Positions 43,655-52,604 of a stretch of DNA of 64,000 nucleotides are shown here, piece by piece. The stretch spans positions 1 to 64,000 of the forward strand of contig NZ_JBLBVK010000044.1 of the NCBI RefSeq assembly GCF_047314965.1, in the 5' to 3' direction. The translations under genes were made by a program, and so were the position numbers. Position 1 is the stretch's first letter. Every line of letters starts with the position of its first letter. The notes below the pieces were generated by a model. The model did not search any database. It saw only the letters and a list, made by a program, of their open reading frames with translations, and had not been told where the DNA came from. The DNA comes from JAVJUV01 sp047314965. GTDB lineage: Bacteria > Pseudomonadota > Alphaproteobacteria > Rhodobacterales > Rhodobacteraceae.

Positions 43655-46600
43655 TCAGCCCAGTTCGGCCAGACGCTCTACGGCGGTTCTGATACGTGCC
43701 AGTTCCTCGGACTTCTGCGCGGCCATGTCCTCGGTCTCCTCGATGACCTCGGGTGCCGCGTTTTCGCGGAACTTCGGGTTGTTCAGCCGGCCTTGAAGCC
43801 CGCCCAGTTCTTTTTCCAGCTTGCCAACCGTTTTTTCCAGCCGCGCTTTTTCGGCACCCACGTCGATCAGCCCTTCAAGAGGCAGGGCGAACGTGCCGCC
43901 CTCGACCGCGATGGTGGCCGCACCCTTGGGCGCTGCGTCTGCCGCCGTCAGTCCTTCGATGCCGGCCTCCCGATCCCGCAGGATGATCGCTTCGTTCCGC
44001 GCCCAGGCGGTTTCGCCTGCCGCGTCCAGCGACAGCTTCAGAAGCGGGGCTTTCAGCGATTTCGGCACGTTCATTTCGCCACGAACACTGCGCACCTTCT
44101 CGATCAGGTCGCGGACCCAGCGCATTTCCGCGACTGCGGCTTCGTCGATCAGTTCCTCTCCATAGGACGGCCAGTCGGCGTGGATCAGCATTTTCTCGCG
44201 CGCCGCCGATAGCCCCCACAGTTCTTCGGTGAGGAAGGGCATGATCGGGTGTAGCATGATCAACAGCTGATCGAGCGCCCATCCATAGACCGCCCGCGTT
44301 TCCTCGGCGGCGTCGCCATCGAGCAGAGGCTTCGAGAATTCGACGTACCAGTCGAAGAAGGTGTAGGCGAAGGCGTAAAGCCCGTTTGCCGCGTCGTTGA
44401 AGCGGAAGGCATTGAGCGCGGCGTCGGTCTCGATCCGTGCGCGTGCCACTTCACCAACGATCCACTTGTTCGCTGTCTCTTTCAGCGGCTGTCCCGGCTG
44501 CCAGCGGGCATGGCCGAAGACGCCGTTCATCTCGGCAAACCGCGCGGCGTTCCAGATCTTGGTCGTGAAATTCCGATATCCTGCGATCCGCTGGGTCGAG
44601 AGCTTCAGGTCACGGCCCATCGCGGCCATCGAGGTCAGGGTGAAGCGGACGGCATCCGCGCCGTATTCGTCGACCAGCTCCAGCGGGTCGAGGACGTTGC
44701 CCAGCGACTTCGACATCTTCTTGCCCTTCTCGTCGCGAACGAGGGCGTGCACGTAGACGGTGTCAAACGGGCGGTCGCCCACGGTGGCGTACTGCATCAT
44801 CATCATCCGGGCGACCCAGAAGAAGATGATATCGAAGCCGGTGACGAGGACGGATGTCGGAAAATACTTCGCCAGTTCCGGCGTCTCATCGGGCCAGCCG
44901 AGAGTGCCGATCGGCCAGAGGCCGGAGGAGAACCAGGTGTCGAGGACGTCCGGATCCTGCCAGATCGGATAGACCAGATGGGTCGGGTCCTGGCTGATGG
45001 TATAGTCGGCAAGGCTGGCCGAGATGAGGTCCATCGCCTCGGCGCGGCTGCCGACTTCGACGACCCTGGCATGGTTCAGAGGCGTCGGCAGATCGGCGAG
45101 AACGTCTTCGAACTGCGAGGCCACTTCGTCGAACGCTGCGGCGCAGTGATGGTGCTCATCGCCGCGCAACAGGGATTGCTCGATCAGGAGCCGCATCAGC
45201 TCCGGCTGATCCAGCGCGCCGTCACCTTCATCGTCGTGGAAGCCCTCGCCACTGAGGTCAAAGCCGTACCAGACCGGGATCTGATGCCCCCACCAAAGCT
45301 GACGCGAGATGCACCATGGCTCGATGTTTTCGAGCCAGTTGAAGTACACCTTCTTGTGCTGCTCGGGCAGGATCTCGGTGGTGCCGTCGCGGACGGCCTC
45401 CAGCGCGGGGCCGACGATCTTGGCGGTGTCGACGAACCACTGGTCCGTCAGCATCGGCTCGATGACCACTTTCGAACGGTCGCCATAGGGCGCCATGATC
45501 TTCTTCGCTTCGACCAGAGGCACCAGCGCGTCCGCGCCCTCGGCGTCTGGCTTCAGCGCTGCGCCACCCAGAACCGGGTCATCGGCACGGGTCATGACCG
45601 CAAGGTCTTCTTCCGTGATCTGCTCGATCACCGCGGCACGCGCGACGAACCGGTCGAGCCCGCGAAGGTCGTCCGGCACAAGGTTCAGCGCATCCGCCTC
45701 GTTCTCGCTCAGAACGCGTTCGCCGCGGGCAACCTCCATCGCGACCTGCGCGGCTTCGGCATAGGGCAGGCCGTCGTCGCGCATATGCGCCTTGGTATCC
45801 ATCAGGCGGTACATCGGGATGCCGCCGCGCCTGGCCACCTGGTAGTCGTTGAAGTCATGCGCGCCGGTGATCTTGACCGCGCCCGAACCGAAGTCGGGAT
45901 CGGGATATTCGTCGGTTATGATAGGGATCAGGCGGCGATGCTCCTTGGGCCCGACGGGAATTTCACAGAGTTTCCCGACAATGGGAGCGTAGCGTTCGTC
46001 CGAGGGGTGAACGGCGACCGCGCCGTCGCCCAGCATGGTCTCGGGCCGGGTCGTGGCGATCGAGATGTAGTCGCGCGTCTCGCGCAGCGTGACGTTTCCT
46101 TCCGCGTCCTTCTCGACGTACTCATAGGTGGCGCCGTCCGCGAGCGGGTACTTGAAGTGCCACATATGGCCGTCGATTTCGATGTTCTCGACTTCGAGGT
46201 CCGAGATCGCAGTCTCGAAATGCGGGTCCCAGTTGACCAGCCGCTTGCCGCGATAGATCAGCCCATCCTCGTACATTTTCACGAAGACGCGGATCACGGC
46301 GTCGTGGAAGTTGCCTTCTTCGCCCTCGGGCGCGCCGGGGGCGCCCGACATGGTGAAGGCGTTGCGGGACCAGTCGCAGGACGCGCCCAGACGCTTCAGC
46401 TGCTCAATGATCGTGCCGCCCGACTGTTTTTTCCATTCCCAGACCTTGGCGGTGAAGGAGTCGCGTCCCATGTCCCGGCGGCCGGGCAGACCTGCCTTTG
46501 CGAGTTCGCGCTCGACGACCATCTGCGTGGCTATCCCGGCATGGTCCTGGCCCGGCTGCCAGAGCGTGTCGTGGCCCCGCATCCGGTGCCAGCGTATCAG

Positions 46601-46786
46601 GATGTCCTGCAGGGTGTTGTTGAATGCATGCCCCATGTGCAGAACGCCCGTGACGTTCGGCGGCGGGATCATGATCGAGAAGGTTTCGTCCGAAGAAGCG
46701 TTGGCGCCGGCCTTGAAGGCTCCGGCCTCTTCCCAGGTGCGGTAGATGCGCGCTTCGGCTTCGGATGCGTCGAATGTCTTTTCCAT
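43655..46786 (-). CDS. valS: Valyl-tRNA synthetase
   Basis: The 1043-residue class I enzyme charges tRNA-Val. The HIGH motif appears as NVTGVLHMGHAFNNTL near 40, WQPGQDHAGIATQ near 77, the editing domain in the middle with ISIATTRPETMLGDGAV near 250, and KMSKSLGNVLDPLEL near 690. The C-terminal coiled-coil arm (EKARLEKTVGKLEKELGG, LQGRLNNPKF) is present. Length is slightly above the usual 880-950. Start at 46786 has GGGAAAG in front. A long open frame on the opposite strand is a GC-driven shadow. Confidence 0.98.
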   Translation of the reverse strand: MEKTFDASEAEARIYRTWEEAGAFKAGANASSDETFSIMIPPPNVTGVLHMGHAFNNTLQDILIRWHRMRGHDTLWQPGQDHAGIATQMVVERELAKAGLPGRRDMGRDSFTAKVWEWKKQSGGTIIEQLKRLGASCDWSRNAFTMSGAPGAPEGEEGNFHDAVIRVFVKMYEDGLIYRGKRLVNWDPHFETAISDLEVENIEIDGHMWHFKYPLADGATYEYVEKDAEGNVTLRETRDYISIATTRPETMLGDGAVAVHPSDERYAPIVGKLCEIPVGPKEHRRLIPIITDEYPDPDFGSGAVKITGAHDFNDYQVARRGGIPMYRLMDTKAHMRDDGLPYAEAAQVAMEVARGERVLSENEADALNLVPDDLRGLDRFVARAAVIEQITEEDLAVMTRADDPVLGGAALKPDAEGADALVPLVEAKKIMAPYGDRSKVVIEPMLTDQWFVDTAKIVGPALEAVRDGTTEILPEQHKKVYFNWLENIEPWCISRQLWWGHQIPVWYGFDLSGEGFHDDEGDGALDQPELMRLLIEQSLLRGDEHHHCAAAFDEVASQFEDVLADLPTPLNHARVVEVGSRAEAMDLISASLADYTISQDPTHLVYPIWQDPDVLDTWFSSGLWPIGTLGWPDETPELAKYFPTSVLVTGFDIIFFWVARMMMMQYATVGDRPFDTVYVHALVRDEKGKKMSKSLGNVLDPLELVDEYGADAVRFTLTSMAAMGRDLKLSTQRIAGYRNFTTKIWNAARFAEMNGVFGHARWQPGQPLKETANKWIVGEVARARIETDAALNAFRFNDAANGLYAFAYTFFDWYVEFSKPLLDGDAAEETRAVYGWALDQLLIMLHPIMPFLTEELWGLSAAREKMLIHADWPSYGEELIDEAAVAEMRWVRDLIEKVRSVRGEMNVPKSLKAPLLKLSLDAAGETAWARNEAIILRDREAGIEGLTAADAAPKGAATIAVEGGTFALPLEGLIDVGAEKARLEKTVGKLEKELGGLQGRLNNPKFRENAAPEVIEETEDMAAQKSEELARIRTAVERLAELG

Positions 46787-46850
46787 GGGTCTTTCCCTTG
46801 CGGTCGCGGACCATTTAGCGGCCCTTCGAGGCGAGTGAAACCCCTAGGGA

Positions 46851-47282
46851 TCAGACGGCACGGTCAATCCGGGTGGAAAGGTGCACCAGCGACTCCGATG
46901 AACGCACGCCCGGCACCGCTCCGATGGCGTCAAGCGCGCGGTCCAGCGCTTCGGTCGACGGTGCGGCCAGACCGACGATCAGGTCGAACCGCCCGCTTGT
47001 GGTGTGCGCGCTGGAGACTTCCCTCACCGCTTTCAGCCGCGCAAGAACGGCTGGCAGGGTGCGTGGTTCGATCTGTAACAGTGCGGTGGCGCGGATCGTC
47101 GTTCTCTCGGCACTTTCTCCAAGCCGGATGGTGTAGCCCGCAATGACCCCCCGGCGCTCCAGTCGTTCCAGTCTCGATTGCACCGTCGACCGCGCCAGTC
47201 CCAAGGCTTGGGCAAGAGAGGCTACAGGTTGGCGGGCGTCCTGCGTCAGCAGAGAGATGAGTGCGTGATCGATTTCGTCCAT
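46851..47282 (-). CDS. Lrp/AsnC family transcriptional regulator
   Basis: The 143-residue protein has the AsnC helix-turn-helix (MDEIDHALISLLTQDARQPV then LGLARSTVQSRLERLERRGV, residues 1-50) and a C-terminal RAM ligand-binding domain (VREVSSAHTTSGRFDLIVGL). It is divergent from the decarboxylase gene with 114 bases between, which holds a palindrome by its own start, so it probably regulates itself and the decarboxylase in response to an amino acid. Confidence 0.92.
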   Translation of the reverse strand: MDEIDHALISLLTQDARQPVASLAQALGLARSTVQSRLERLERRGVIAGYTIRLGESAERTTIRATALLQIEPRTLPAVLARLKAVREVSSAHTTSGRFDLIVGLAAPSTEALDRALDAIGAVPGVRSSESLVHLSTRIDRAV

Positions 47283-47301
47283 ATGACGAAAAGTCCGTCA
47301 T
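47283..47301. promoter_or_regulatory. Palindrome between Lrp gene and decarboxylase gene
   Basis: ATGACG, seven bases, CGTCAT: a perfect 6-bp inverted repeat touching the Lrp start codon. AT-rich sequence follows. It is a likely Lrp-type operator or autoregulatory site. Confidence 0.4.
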
Positions 47302-47395
47302 TATGATCGAATAAACAACCCTAATCGACAACTTTTCCGTTCAAAATGATCAAGCCGGCGCGGATCATTGGAGTACGGCATCAATGGAGTTCCGC

Positions 47396-48535
47396 ATGCG
47401 TCTTGTCCCGGCAATCTGGTCCGATCCACGCACCCATCTCCTGACCCAGCGTCCCGACGATGCGGTCCTGTTTTTCGCGCCGGATCAGCTGAGGGCGACG
47501 GCAGAGCGGTTCCAGCGCGGCTTTCCGGGACTGGTGACCTATGCCGTCAAGGCCAATGATGCGGTCGAGGTTCTGGAGAACCTGTCGGCCTCGGGGCTTC
47601 AGGCCTTCGACGTGGCCTCTCCTGCCGAGATGAGGCTCGTCCGACGGCTCGCTCCCCTTGCGGCGCTCCATTACAATAATCCGGTGCGCTCGCGCGCCGA
47701 AATAGCCGAGGCCGTAGGGCTTGGCGTATCTTCCTATTCCGTCGACTGCGCCGGCGAACTGGACAAACTCATCGCCGCAGGGTTGCCTGCGGCGACCGAG
47801 ATCTCTGTTCGGCTGCATCTTCCGGTGGCGGGTGCCGCCTATGATTTCGGCGCCAAGTTCGGCGCTTCGCCCGAGACGGCGGCTATCCTGTTGCGCCGGG
47901 TCGCGGAGAGAGGGCTTGTGCCGTCAATGACGTTCCATCCCGGAACTCAGTGTGCCGATCCGGCCGCCTGGGCGGCGTACATCGCCGAATGCGCCCGTGT
48001 CGCGCAACGCGCGGGGGTTCATCTGGTCCGGCTGAACGTCGGCGGTGGGTTTGCCGCTCATCGCACCGGCGTTGCACCGGACCTGGATACGATCTTCGCA
48101 GGGATAGATGCCGCCGTTGCGCGCGCCTTTGGCCGCACCAGACCCGAACTTGTTTGCGAGCCTGGCCGTGCGATGGTTGCCGAGGCCTTCACCGCCGCCA
48201 CCCGCATCAAGGCCATCCGCGAGGACGGTGCGGTTTTCCTCAATGACGGGATCTATGGCAGTTTCGCCGAGGCTCCGATCCTCGGCAATGTCGACCGGAT
48301 CGAGGTGATCCCGCAATCCGGTCGGCGGCCCGGCACCCGACAGGTGCCGAGGACGGTCTTCGGGCCGACCTGCGACAGCCTGGATCGTCTCCCGGGGCAG
48401 GTGCTCTTGCCGCACGACCTTGCCGAAGGCGACTGGATCCTGTTCCACGGCATGGGCGCCTATTCCCGCGCAACCGTAACCCGTTTCAATGGTTATGGTT
48501 CCGAACGTATCGTGACCGTTGAAAAATTTGCCTGA
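47396..48535 (+). CDS. Type III PLP-dependent decarboxylase (ornithine/lysine decarboxylase-like)
   Basis: The 379-residue protein belongs to the alanine-racemase-fold decarboxylases. Motifs are the PLP lysine in TYAVKANDAVEVLENL near 47, FHPGTQCADPAAW in place of HVGSQ near 180, VRLNVGGGF, the phosphate-binding CEPGRAMV near 255, and the active-site FGPTCDSLDRL near 325 with final MGAYSRATVTRFNGYG. These are the features of ornithine/lysine/diaminopimelate decarboxylases that make putrescine or cadaverine. I chose 47396 because GGAG (47387-47390) precedes it at six bases; an ATG four codons earlier is part of that ribosome binding site. Confidence 0.88.
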   Translation: MRLVPAIWSDPRTHLLTQRPDDAVLFFAPDQLRATAERFQRGFPGLVTYAVKANDAVEVLENLSASGLQAFDVASPAEMRLVRRLAPLAALHYNNPVRSRAEIAEAVGLGVSSYSVDCAGELDKLIAAGLPAATEISVRLHLPVAGAAYDFGAKFGASPETAAILLRRVAERGLVPSMTFHPGTQCADPAAWAAYIAECARVAQRAGVHLVRLNVGGGFAAHRTGVAPDLDTIFAGIDAAVARAFGRTRPELVCEPGRAMVAEAFTAATRIKAIREDGAVFLNDGIYGSFAEAPILGNVDRIEVIPQSGRRPGTRQVPRTVFGPTCDSLDRLPGQVLLPHDLAEGDWILFHGMGAYSRATVTRFNGYGSERIVTVEKFA

Positions 48536-48593
48536 GACTGGACACTGGCCGCTCGCCCGCTAGGCTCCCGCGCAACAGGCAACGGAGTCGCTC

Positions 48594-50885
48594 ATGGACA
48601 AGTTCGGCAAGTCTCAGCCGGTTCGCCGGTTCGAGGATCAGCGTTTCATTACCGGTCATGGCGGGTATGTCGACGACATCGCGCCAAATGGCGCGCTGCA
48701 CGCCGTGTTCGTGCGAAGCGAGGTCGCCCACGGCATTTTGCATCCTCTCGATTTGTCCGAGGTGCGCGGCATGCCGGGGGTGGCCTTGGCACTTGCGGCC
48801 GAGGACCTGGAGGCGATGGGCGCCGACTATCTCATGCGCGGCACGCTCGTAACGAACCGAGATGGCTCCAAGGGCGCCGAAACGGCTCGGCACGTCCTTG
48901 CGAGAGGCAAGGTGCGCTTCGTAGGCGAGCCGATTGCGGTGGTCGTGGCCGAGACGCGCGAGCAGGCAAAGGACGCCGCCGAGGCCGTGTTCGTCGAGGT
49001 CGATCATCTGCCTGCAAAGGTTGATATTGCTCCGGGCGGCGAGACCCTTCACGACACTGCGCCGGACAACGTGGCGTTCGACTGGGGCATGGGCGATGAA
49101 GAGGGCGCCAGGGCTGCCTTCGATCAGGCAACTCACGTTGTCAGGACACGGGTCGTCGACAACCGGGTGATCGTCAACTCTATGGAGCCGCGCGGTTGCT
49201 TCGCGGAATGGGACGGAACGCGCCTTCATCTCGCGTTCGGCGGTCAGGGTGTCTGGGGCATCAGGCCGAAACTTGCCAAGTGTTTCGGGCTTGATGCAGA
49301 GGCGGTGCGCGTCACCAACCCCGATGTCGGTGGCGGTTTCGGCATGAAGGGCATGGATTACCCCGAGTATTTCGTCGTGTGCGCCGCCGCCAAGGCGCTT
49401 GGCCGTCCGGTGCGCTGGATGTCCGAACGGACCGAGGCGATGCTGACCGACAACGCAGGGCGCGACCTGATCACCGAAACCGAACTTGCGTTTGACGCCG
49501 ATTACCGGCTGATTGGCTACCGCACCAACACAACCTGCAACATCGGTGCCTACAATTCGCAATTCGCCCAACCGATCCAGACCGACCTTTTCTCAAAGGT
49601 CGCGATGGGCGTGTATGACGTGCAGAACGTCTATCTTCAGTGCCGGGGCATCTTCACCAACACCACGCAGGTCGATGCCTATCGCGGTGCCGGCCGGCCC
49701 GAGGCGATTTTCGTGCTGGAACGCTCGATGGACAATGCGGCCCGCCAGCTTGGCGTCGATCCGTGGGAACTGCGCCGCAAGAGCTTCATCCCAACGTCGA
49801 AATTTCCCTACAAGACTGCGATCGCCGACACCTATGACGTCGGCGATTTCAACCGCGTGATGGACCGCGTCATGGCCGAAGCCGATGTAGCGGGCTTTGC
49901 CGCAAGGCGGAGCGAGTCCGAAGCCAGGGGCAGGCTCCGAGGACAAGGCATCTGCTACTACATCGAGTCGATCCTGGGCGATCCGTCTGAAAACGCTCGC
50001 GTCGTGTTCGAAGAAGACGGCTCTGTCAGCCTCTATGTCGGCACGCAGTCGAACGGGCAGGGTCACGAGACCGTCTATGCAACCTTCCTTGCCGATCACA
50101 CTGGCATTCCGGTCGAAAAGATCCGCGTCATACAAGGCGACACCGACCTGATCCCGCAAGGCGGCGGTACGGGCGGTTCGCGTTCGGTCACCGTGCAGTC
50201 GACTGCGACGCTGGCGACTGTCACAACAATCCGCAGACAGTTCGCAGAGTACCTCGCCGAGAAGGCCGGTGCTGACAGCGTCGATTTCGACGACGAGCGT
50301 TTCCGGATTCCGGGCTCGAACGAGACGCCGAGCATGCTCGAAGTGGCCGGGATGGCGCGGAACGATGGCAGGACCGACCTGCTGGACGTGCAGGAACGGA
50401 TCAAGCTGGATGCGCGATCCTTCCCCAACGGGTGCCATGTGGCAGAAGTCGAGATCGATCCCGAGACCGGCCAACTGGTCGTCGACCGCTATACCGTCAC
50501 GGACGATTTCGGTAATCTGATCAATCCAATGCTCGCCGAAGGTCAGGTTCATGGCGGTGTGGCGCAGGGTATTGGTCAGGCCATCACCGAGCACACTGTC
50601 TACGACCAGGACGGCCAGCTTCTGACCGCGTCCTTCATGGATTACGGGATGCCGCGCGCCGTGGATTTGCCGATGATCCGCTTCACGACCGAGCCCGTGC
50701 CGTCGCTCTACAACCCCATGGGAATGAAGGGATGTGGCGAGGCGGGAACCGTCGGAGCCCTTGCCGCGATTGCCAACGCCGTGACAGATGCCGTCAGCAC
50801 CGCTGGCGGTGGCGATGTCCAGATGCCGTTCACGGCGGAACGGGTCTGGCGGGCGCTCAACACAGCAAAAATGGCGGCAGAGTAA
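48594..50885 (+). CDS. Form II CoxL-type molybdopterin-binding subunit (xanthine dehydrogenase family)
   Basis: The 763-residue protein is the large, molybdenum-cofactor subunit of the xanthine dehydrogenase/CO dehydrogenase family. It shows GVWGIRPKLAKCFG, GGGFGMKGMDYPEYF near 246, the active-site loop AYRGAGRPEAIFVLERSMDN near 364, and the catalytic Glu in MKGCGEAGTVGALAAIANAV near 710. AYRGAGR marks form II (function uncertain); form I CO dehydrogenases have AYxCSFR. The FAD-binding medium and 2Fe-2S small subunits that normally adjoin it are absent on both sides. It starts about 60 bases after the decarboxylase. Confidence 0.9.
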   Translation: MDKFGKSQPVRRFEDQRFITGHGGYVDDIAPNGALHAVFVRSEVAHGILHPLDLSEVRGMPGVALALAAEDLEAMGADYLMRGTLVTNRDGSKGAETARHVLARGKVRFVGEPIAVVVAETREQAKDAAEAVFVEVDHLPAKVDIAPGGETLHDTAPDNVAFDWGMGDEEGARAAFDQATHVVRTRVVDNRVIVNSMEPRGCFAEWDGTRLHLAFGGQGVWGIRPKLAKCFGLDAEAVRVTNPDVGGGFGMKGMDYPEYFVVCAAAKALGRPVRWMSERTEAMLTDNAGRDLITETELAFDADYRLIGYRTNTTCNIGAYNSQFAQPIQTDLFSKVAMGVYDVQNVYLQCRGIFTNTTQVDAYRGAGRPEAIFVLERSMDNAARQLGVDPWELRRKSFIPTSKFPYKTAIADTYDVGDFNRVMDRVMAEADVAGFAARRSESEARGRLRGQGICYYIESILGDPSENARVVFEEDGSVSLYVGTQSNGQGHETVYATFLADHTGIPVEKIRVIQGDTDLIPQGGGTGGSRSVTVQSTATLATVTTIRRQFAEYLAEKAGADSVDFDDERFRIPGSNETPSMLEVAGMARNDGRTDLLDVQERIKLDARSFPNGCHVAEVEIDPETGQLVVDRYTVTDDFGNLINPMLAEGQVHGGVAQGIGQAITEHTVYDQDGQLLTASFMDYGMPRAVDLPMIRFTTEPVPSLYNPMGMKGCGEAGTVGALAAIANAVTDAVSTAGGGDVQMPFTAERVWRALNTAKMAAE

Positions 50886-51003
50886 AACCCCTCTGCCGCC
50901 TCATTGGCGCCTGACTTTTTCGCGAGCCTTTGTCGCAACCGTCGCAGACGGCCGATGCGCACATTATCTGTGTGGTGATTAGGGTTTGGTAGCAGTCTGA
51001 GCC

Positions 51004-52074
51004 ATGGGAATCGGAGACCGCATCAAGGGCCTTATGGGCTTCTTCCGCCGGACGGAACGCCACGTCCAGCAGCACACGCGCGACCGTGTGGATCACGTCA
51101 TCCTGCTCGACGGCACCATGTCCACTCTCGACGAGGGGGATGAAACCAACGTCGGCCTGATCTACAAGCTTCTGGCCGAGGCCTCGACGTCCCAGAATAT
51201 CGGCATCCTCTACGAAGCCGGGACGCAATGGTCAGACTGGTCCAAAACCCTCGACATCATCGAGGGCCGGGGCATCAACCGTCAGATCCAGCGCACCTAC
51301 GGCTGGCTGGCCAGCCGTTACCGCCCCGGAGACCGCATCTTCCTGATTGGATATTCACGGGGCGCCTATGCGGTCCGTTCGCTGGCCGGCGTGATCGACA
51401 GGGTCGGGCTGGTCAAATCCGACTTTGCCACCGAACGCATGGTGCGTGAGGCTTACCGCCACTACCGTTTCGAAACCGCCCCCGCGACGGCCGCGAAATT
51501 CGCTGCCAGCTATTGTCACCCGCATGTCCCGATCGAGATGATCGGAGTCTTCGACACCGTGAAGTCGCTCGGGTTCCGCGCGCCCTTCGTCTGGAAATGG
51601 GAAGAGGTCAAGCACGCGTTCCATAACCACGAGATCGGACCCAGCGTCCGTCACGCCTTCCATGCTCTCGCGCTCGACGAGAACCGCGAGGCCTTTACCC
51701 CCGTCTTCTGGGACTGCCCGCCCGATCATCCGGGCCGCATGGAACAGGTCTGGTTCCGCGGCAGCCATGGAGATGTTGGCGGGCAACTGTCCGGGTACAA
51801 CGTCGCGCGTCCTCTCTCGAACATACCCCTCGTTTGGATGCTGGACCGGATGGAGCGTTGCGACTTGCGTTTGCCGTCTGGCTGGCGGCAGCGATTTCCG
51901 ACTGATCCTGACGCGAAATCCGTCGGCACAACGCGAGGTTGGGGCAAGTATTTTCTGGCCCGCCGACGCCGCGTGATGGGCAGGGACCCGTCCGAAAGCC
52001 TGCATCCGACGGCATCAGGTCGTTCGCCCCGGGCGCGCGAATTCGAAAAACAGGCGGTGAACAGCCCGGCTTAA
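51004..52074 (+). CDS. DUF2235 family alpha/beta-hydrolase-like protein
   Basis: The 356-residue protein has the DUF2235 layout: VILLDGTMSTLDEGDETNVG near 35 (the family's FxDGTWN-like start), YEAGTQWSDWSKTLDIIEGR, the nucleophile elbow IFLIGYSRGAYAVRSLAGV (GxSxG) near 116, and VWFRGSHGDVGGQL near 250, which carries the later Asp/His. Related domains occur in type VI phospholipase effectors (Tle1-like), but no T6SS gene is adjacent and there is no signal peptide. The C-terminus is basic and unconserved. It is convergent with the thioesterase gene (stops overlap by four bases). Confidence 0.85.
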   Translation: MGIGDRIKGLMGFFRRTERHVQQHTRDRVDHVILLDGTMSTLDEGDETNVGLIYKLLAEASTSQNIGILYEAGTQWSDWSKTLDIIEGRGINRQIQRTYGWLASRYRPGDRIFLIGYSRGAYAVRSLAGVIDRVGLVKSDFATERMVREAYRHYRFETAPATAAKFAASYCHPHVPIEMIGVFDTVKSLGFRAPFVWKWEEVKHAFHNHEIGPSVRHAFHALALDENREAFTPVFWDCPPDHPGRMEQVWFRGSHGDVGGQLSGYNVARPLSNIPLVWMLDRMERCDLRLPSGWRQRFPTDPDAKSVGTTRGWGKYFLARRRRVMGRDPSESLHPTASGRSPRAREFEKQAVNSPA

Positions 52075-52544
52075 GGGGCGATCTTGATCACGAGGCAGGT
52101 TGTCGAGGCCTGCCCATAGAGTCTGCCGTCCTCGACACCCACCAGATCGGCCCTGGCGACCCCGGTGGACCGTCCCACATGATCGGCTGTCGCAATGGCG
52201 CGCACCCGGATCCCGGCGGGAATGCCCCTTATCAGGTTCACCTTGTATTCCAGCGTCGTATAGCCGGCCCCTGCGGGAAGGCGGCTCATTATGGCGCACC
52301 CAAGGGCACTGTCCAGGATCGTCCCGAACCAGCCGCCGTGGGTTGTTCCCAGGGGGTTCAGGTGGTCTTCGGTCGGTTCACCCTCGAAGACCACACGGCC
52401 TTCCTCGACCTCCGTCATCACGATTCCCATATGCCGCGCCATCGGCGCGGCGGGCAGTTCGCCCCGGAGAATGCCATTCAAAAATTCCACCCCCGGCATC
52501 GCGGCGATCGTCGCGCGCCCGGCAACGCCGTATTTTCGTTCCAT
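52071..52544 (-). CDS. PaaI-family hotdog thioesterase
   Basis: The 157-residue hotdog-fold protein has the helix motif NPLGTTHGGWFGTILDSALG near 65, which includes the active-site HGG and acidic residue, and YTTLEYKVNLIRGIPAG later, matching the PaaI/YigI acyl-CoA thioesterases. The exact acyl-CoA is unknown. The stop overlaps the convergent DUF2235 gene by four bases. Confidence 0.85.
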   Translation of the reverse strand: MERKYGVAGRATIAAMPGVEFLNGILRGELPAAPMARHMGIVMTEVEEGRVVFEGEPTEDHLNPLGTTHGGWFGTILDSALGCAIMSRLPAGAGYTTLEYKVNLIRGIPAGIRVRAIATADHVGRSTGVARADLVGVEDGRLYGQASTTCLVIKIAP

Positions 52545-52604
52545 GTGTTCCTCCGCTGATCCGGCGACACCATGCGTCGCGCGCCGGGCAACGGCAAGAC
52601 CGGG

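Noticed and set aside
44510..47146. 878-codon open frame on the plus strand across valS
   Set aside because: It is antisense to valS, whose motifs are complete. The peptide has no family-like motifs, and long antisense frames are expected in GC-rich genes.
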